Shown here one piece after another: positions 63,501 through 64,000 of a DNA stretch of 64,000 nt. The stretch covers positions 1-64,000 of the forward strand of contig NZ_JABBNB010000014.1 in the NCBI RefSeq assembly GCF_012933505.1. Reading direction: 5' to 3'. Source of the stretch: Gordonia asplenii (GTDB taxonomy: Bacteria; Actinomycetota; Actinomycetes; Mycobacteriales; Mycobacteriaceae). Under the pieces are notes generated by a model. It made no database searches, was not told the DNA's origin, and saw only the letters and a list, made by a program, of their open reading frames with translations. The position numbers and the translations under genes are program-made. Positions within the stretch are counted from its first letter, which is position 1; each line of letters opens with the position of its first letter.

Positions 63501-63720
63501 GGATCACGTCGGATTTGTGGTCGCGTCCGAGCGCGGCGTCGGCGAGCCTGGCGCCCTTGTCCGACTCCGACGTCGGGTCGAACCAGCCGCTCTGGCTCAG
63601 ATACTTGTTGAGGTCGAGGCCGTAGAGACCCAGACCCGCCATGAGGGCGATGAGTACCGCGATGACAGCGAATCTCATCCGGTACACGAATGTGCCGATG
63701 GCTCCGAACACGAGCGACAT
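60586..63720 (-). CDS. mmpL3: MmpL3-type RND transporter (trehalose monomycolate flippase)
   Basis: The 1044-residue protein has 12 membrane helices in two MMPL halves with large periplasmic loops after helices 1 and 7. The proton-relay Asp-Tyr pairs in helices 4 and 10 are present: Asp276-Tyr277 (GIAIDYGLFIVSRFREE) and Asp636-Tyr637 (GLSTDYEIFLLSRMVEA). The segment LLGDDCWWAPRWM after helix 12 is the same as in M. tuberculosis MmpL3. About 300 residues of Pro/Ala/Arg-rich cytoplasmic tail follow (from about 745), ending in an acidic stretch. It moves trehalose monomycolate across the membrane for mycolic-acid envelope building and is essential in mycobacteria. The start is ATG 63720. Confidence 0.92.
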   Translation of the reverse strand: MSLVFGAIGTFVYRMRFAVIAVLIALMAGLGLYGLDLNKYLSQSGWFDPTSESDKGARLADAALGRDHKSDVILLITPPEGTTVDNPEFGVKIENFIDALVKKYPGSVDRNTPGIIDPFDLGDKSAATQAALDQKRARMFTADRKHAFISIGIKGNDDTSVLANFKAVEPAFSGIAENYGMQGTTFELAGLQPVAGAMANGMDEDIHRAEVIALPIVALMLFFVFGGVVAACLPVLIGGLTIAGSLGIMKILAQTTELNIFAQSVVTLIGLGIAIDYGLFIVSRFREELAEGYSTKAAVRRTVMTSGQTVAFSATIIVAALACLLMFPQGFLKSVAYGAIASVSLAALLSITVLPAILSILGPRIDMLSLPFLRRTRTKKEIEDGFWGRLSGWVMRHPVKTAVPTILLLLALIIPFGNIAFGGISEAYLPPDNPNRQAQEHFDKLFPSERTEGIKLVIAFDPNNGEQSAALDQIAADANKIPGFTKKFSTAADSSESGEYGNYGVLQMSAGLVDRTTAGEAIKKLRQIDTHGTKMFVSGTPTLTQDSIDALLSRLPVMIVLLVLVTSLLMFLAFGSVILPIKAALMSALGLGATLGILTWIFVDGHGASIANFTPGPLFAAMLVLIIAIVYGLSTDYEIFLLSRMVEARQKGASTTEAIRTGTAHTGRLITAAAAILVVVTGAFGLSDIVMMKYIAYGMIAALILDATIIRMLLVPSVMKLLGDDCWWAPRWMQRLQQKVGLGETVLDDEPDELRDSSRAHRPMSAGTLIAEAPTRAFSAQGTRSTTPVTDRPRAAAAPRRRPVPQPGGPLPGTGPQTGVVDAPAPDARPSGTVPVAPARPPGPAPQTPPPATPRPPIASRRDKRNSNGPDTGRWRLGKGGISLGGSKAVPQAPAPTPPPAPAPTPPPQQRPAPAPAAPANQATPAPSRPSTPPVTTAQPTGQRAVPNRHTSPPGPAPMPGGSSPLGRRPTLEETGRRPLAAAVNPEGTRPSSTVPQGSPMNRGMSTDLRGQTDDDSSGKRAARDDDEQISVQDLLRRSRNQQN

Positions 63721-63865
63721 TTCCTTTCGTAAACCGCTGACCCACGTCCGTTTCCGCGATCACATCCCTGGCTGGGATGCTCGGCGAACACGTCCGCAGA
63801 GCGCGCAGACGGCTAAGTCTTGCAGGTGGGCCTGAGTGTCACCTTAGTGAATGCGCAGGTAGTGA

Positions 63866-64000
63866 TCACCGCAACAACGCCGCCAGGGGTCGGAATGGGG
63901 CCAACCACGCGCCGTCGTCGGGCAGTGAATCGAGTCCGATTCGGGGTAGCGGTTCGCGGAAGACGGCCGGAATGTCCTCCAGGTCAACGAATTCGATTCC
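63866..64000 (-). CDS. C-terminal fragment of the gene upstream of mmpL3 (cut by window edge)
   Basis: A minus-strand frame enters from the right edge and stops with TGA at 63866-63868. It gives 44 residues, including FVDLEDIPAVFREPLPRIGL, and ends PLAALLR. In M. tuberculosis the gene before mmpL3 on the same strand is Rv0207c, so this may be its counterpart; that is from gene order only. The 145 bp to mmpL3 (63721-63865) presumably hold the mmpL3 leader; I see no clear promoter. Confidence 0.5.
   Translation of the reverse strand, partial: GIEFVDLEDIPAVFREPLPRIGLDSLPDDGAWLAPFRPLAALLR

Overview
The window reads as chromosomal DNA of a high-GC mycolic-acid actinobacterium (order Mycobacteriales). 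Gordonia or a close relative is the best guess. The evidence is an MmpL3-type transporter, an R2lox oxidase with every Mycobacterium tuberculosis ligand residue conserved, a class III adenylate cyclase of the Rv2212 type, a 13E12/DUF222-HNH gene, and frequent GTG/TTG starts with ATGA or GTGA gene coupling. The genus is an inference from gene content; no rRNA or other marker is present.

Layout. 1-1.3 kb: an edge fragment and a broken PD-(D/E)XK nuclease-like gene. 1.3-5.9 kb (minus strand): a DrrAB-type ABC exporter, an adenylate cyclase and a KhtTU-type K+/H+ antiporter pair. 5.9-10.7 kb: a tandem-TetR regulator divergent from fadA-fadB (beta-oxidation). 10.9-13.1 kb: a type III glutamine synthetase. 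13.2-16.6 kb: a sugar/cyclitol MFS transporter, a UspA protein and a Gfo/Idh dehydrogenase. 16.6-21 kb is the accessory part: degenerate tandem copies of the 3' end of a 13E12-type HNH gene, that gene itself broken by a one-base frameshift, then about 0.8 kb of 42-bp and longer hairpin-forming repeats. 21-24.5 kb: a sugar-isomerase/dehydrogenase pair divergent from a LacI regulator. 24.5-29.4 kb: hydroxyquinol dioxygenase, maleylacetate reductase and an MFS carrier, divergent from a fused double-IclR regulator that is translationally coupled to a GNAT/acyl-CoA-synthetase-like protein acetyltransferase. 32.1-42.8 kb: the myo-inositol catabolic cluster (GntR regulator, iolC, Cgl0159-type aldolase, iolA, iolB, iolD, iolE, iolG, iolH). 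43-64 kb: mostly housekeeping or envelope genes, namely an SPFH protein, an alpha/beta hydrolase behind a KstR-like operator, a secreted lipase, R2lox, a K+ channel, an M13 peptidase, pirin, a PBP-like lipoprotein with a degenerate active site, membrane proteins, a MacS/LuxR two-component pair, a DUF2339 protein, a nucleotidyltransferase and mmpL3.

How it works together. The main theme is cyclitol use. A 10-bp motif, TGWCAGGACA and near variants, lies before the MFS transporter (13184), before the 15.4-kb dehydrogenase (15392), in the lacI divergent region (23421) and twice between the GntR gene and iolC (32948, 33058). It may tie four separated loci into one GntR (IolR-like) inositol regulon. 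At iolC the motif overlaps the predicted transcription start, as expected for repression. The LacI locus also has its own perfect palindrome (TTGGAGCGCTCCAA), so the 21-23-kb pair may answer to two regulators. The least explained DNA is 16.6-21 kb (repeats plus broken HNH gene) and a 41-residue His/Gly/Tyr-rich ORF at 43971-44096.
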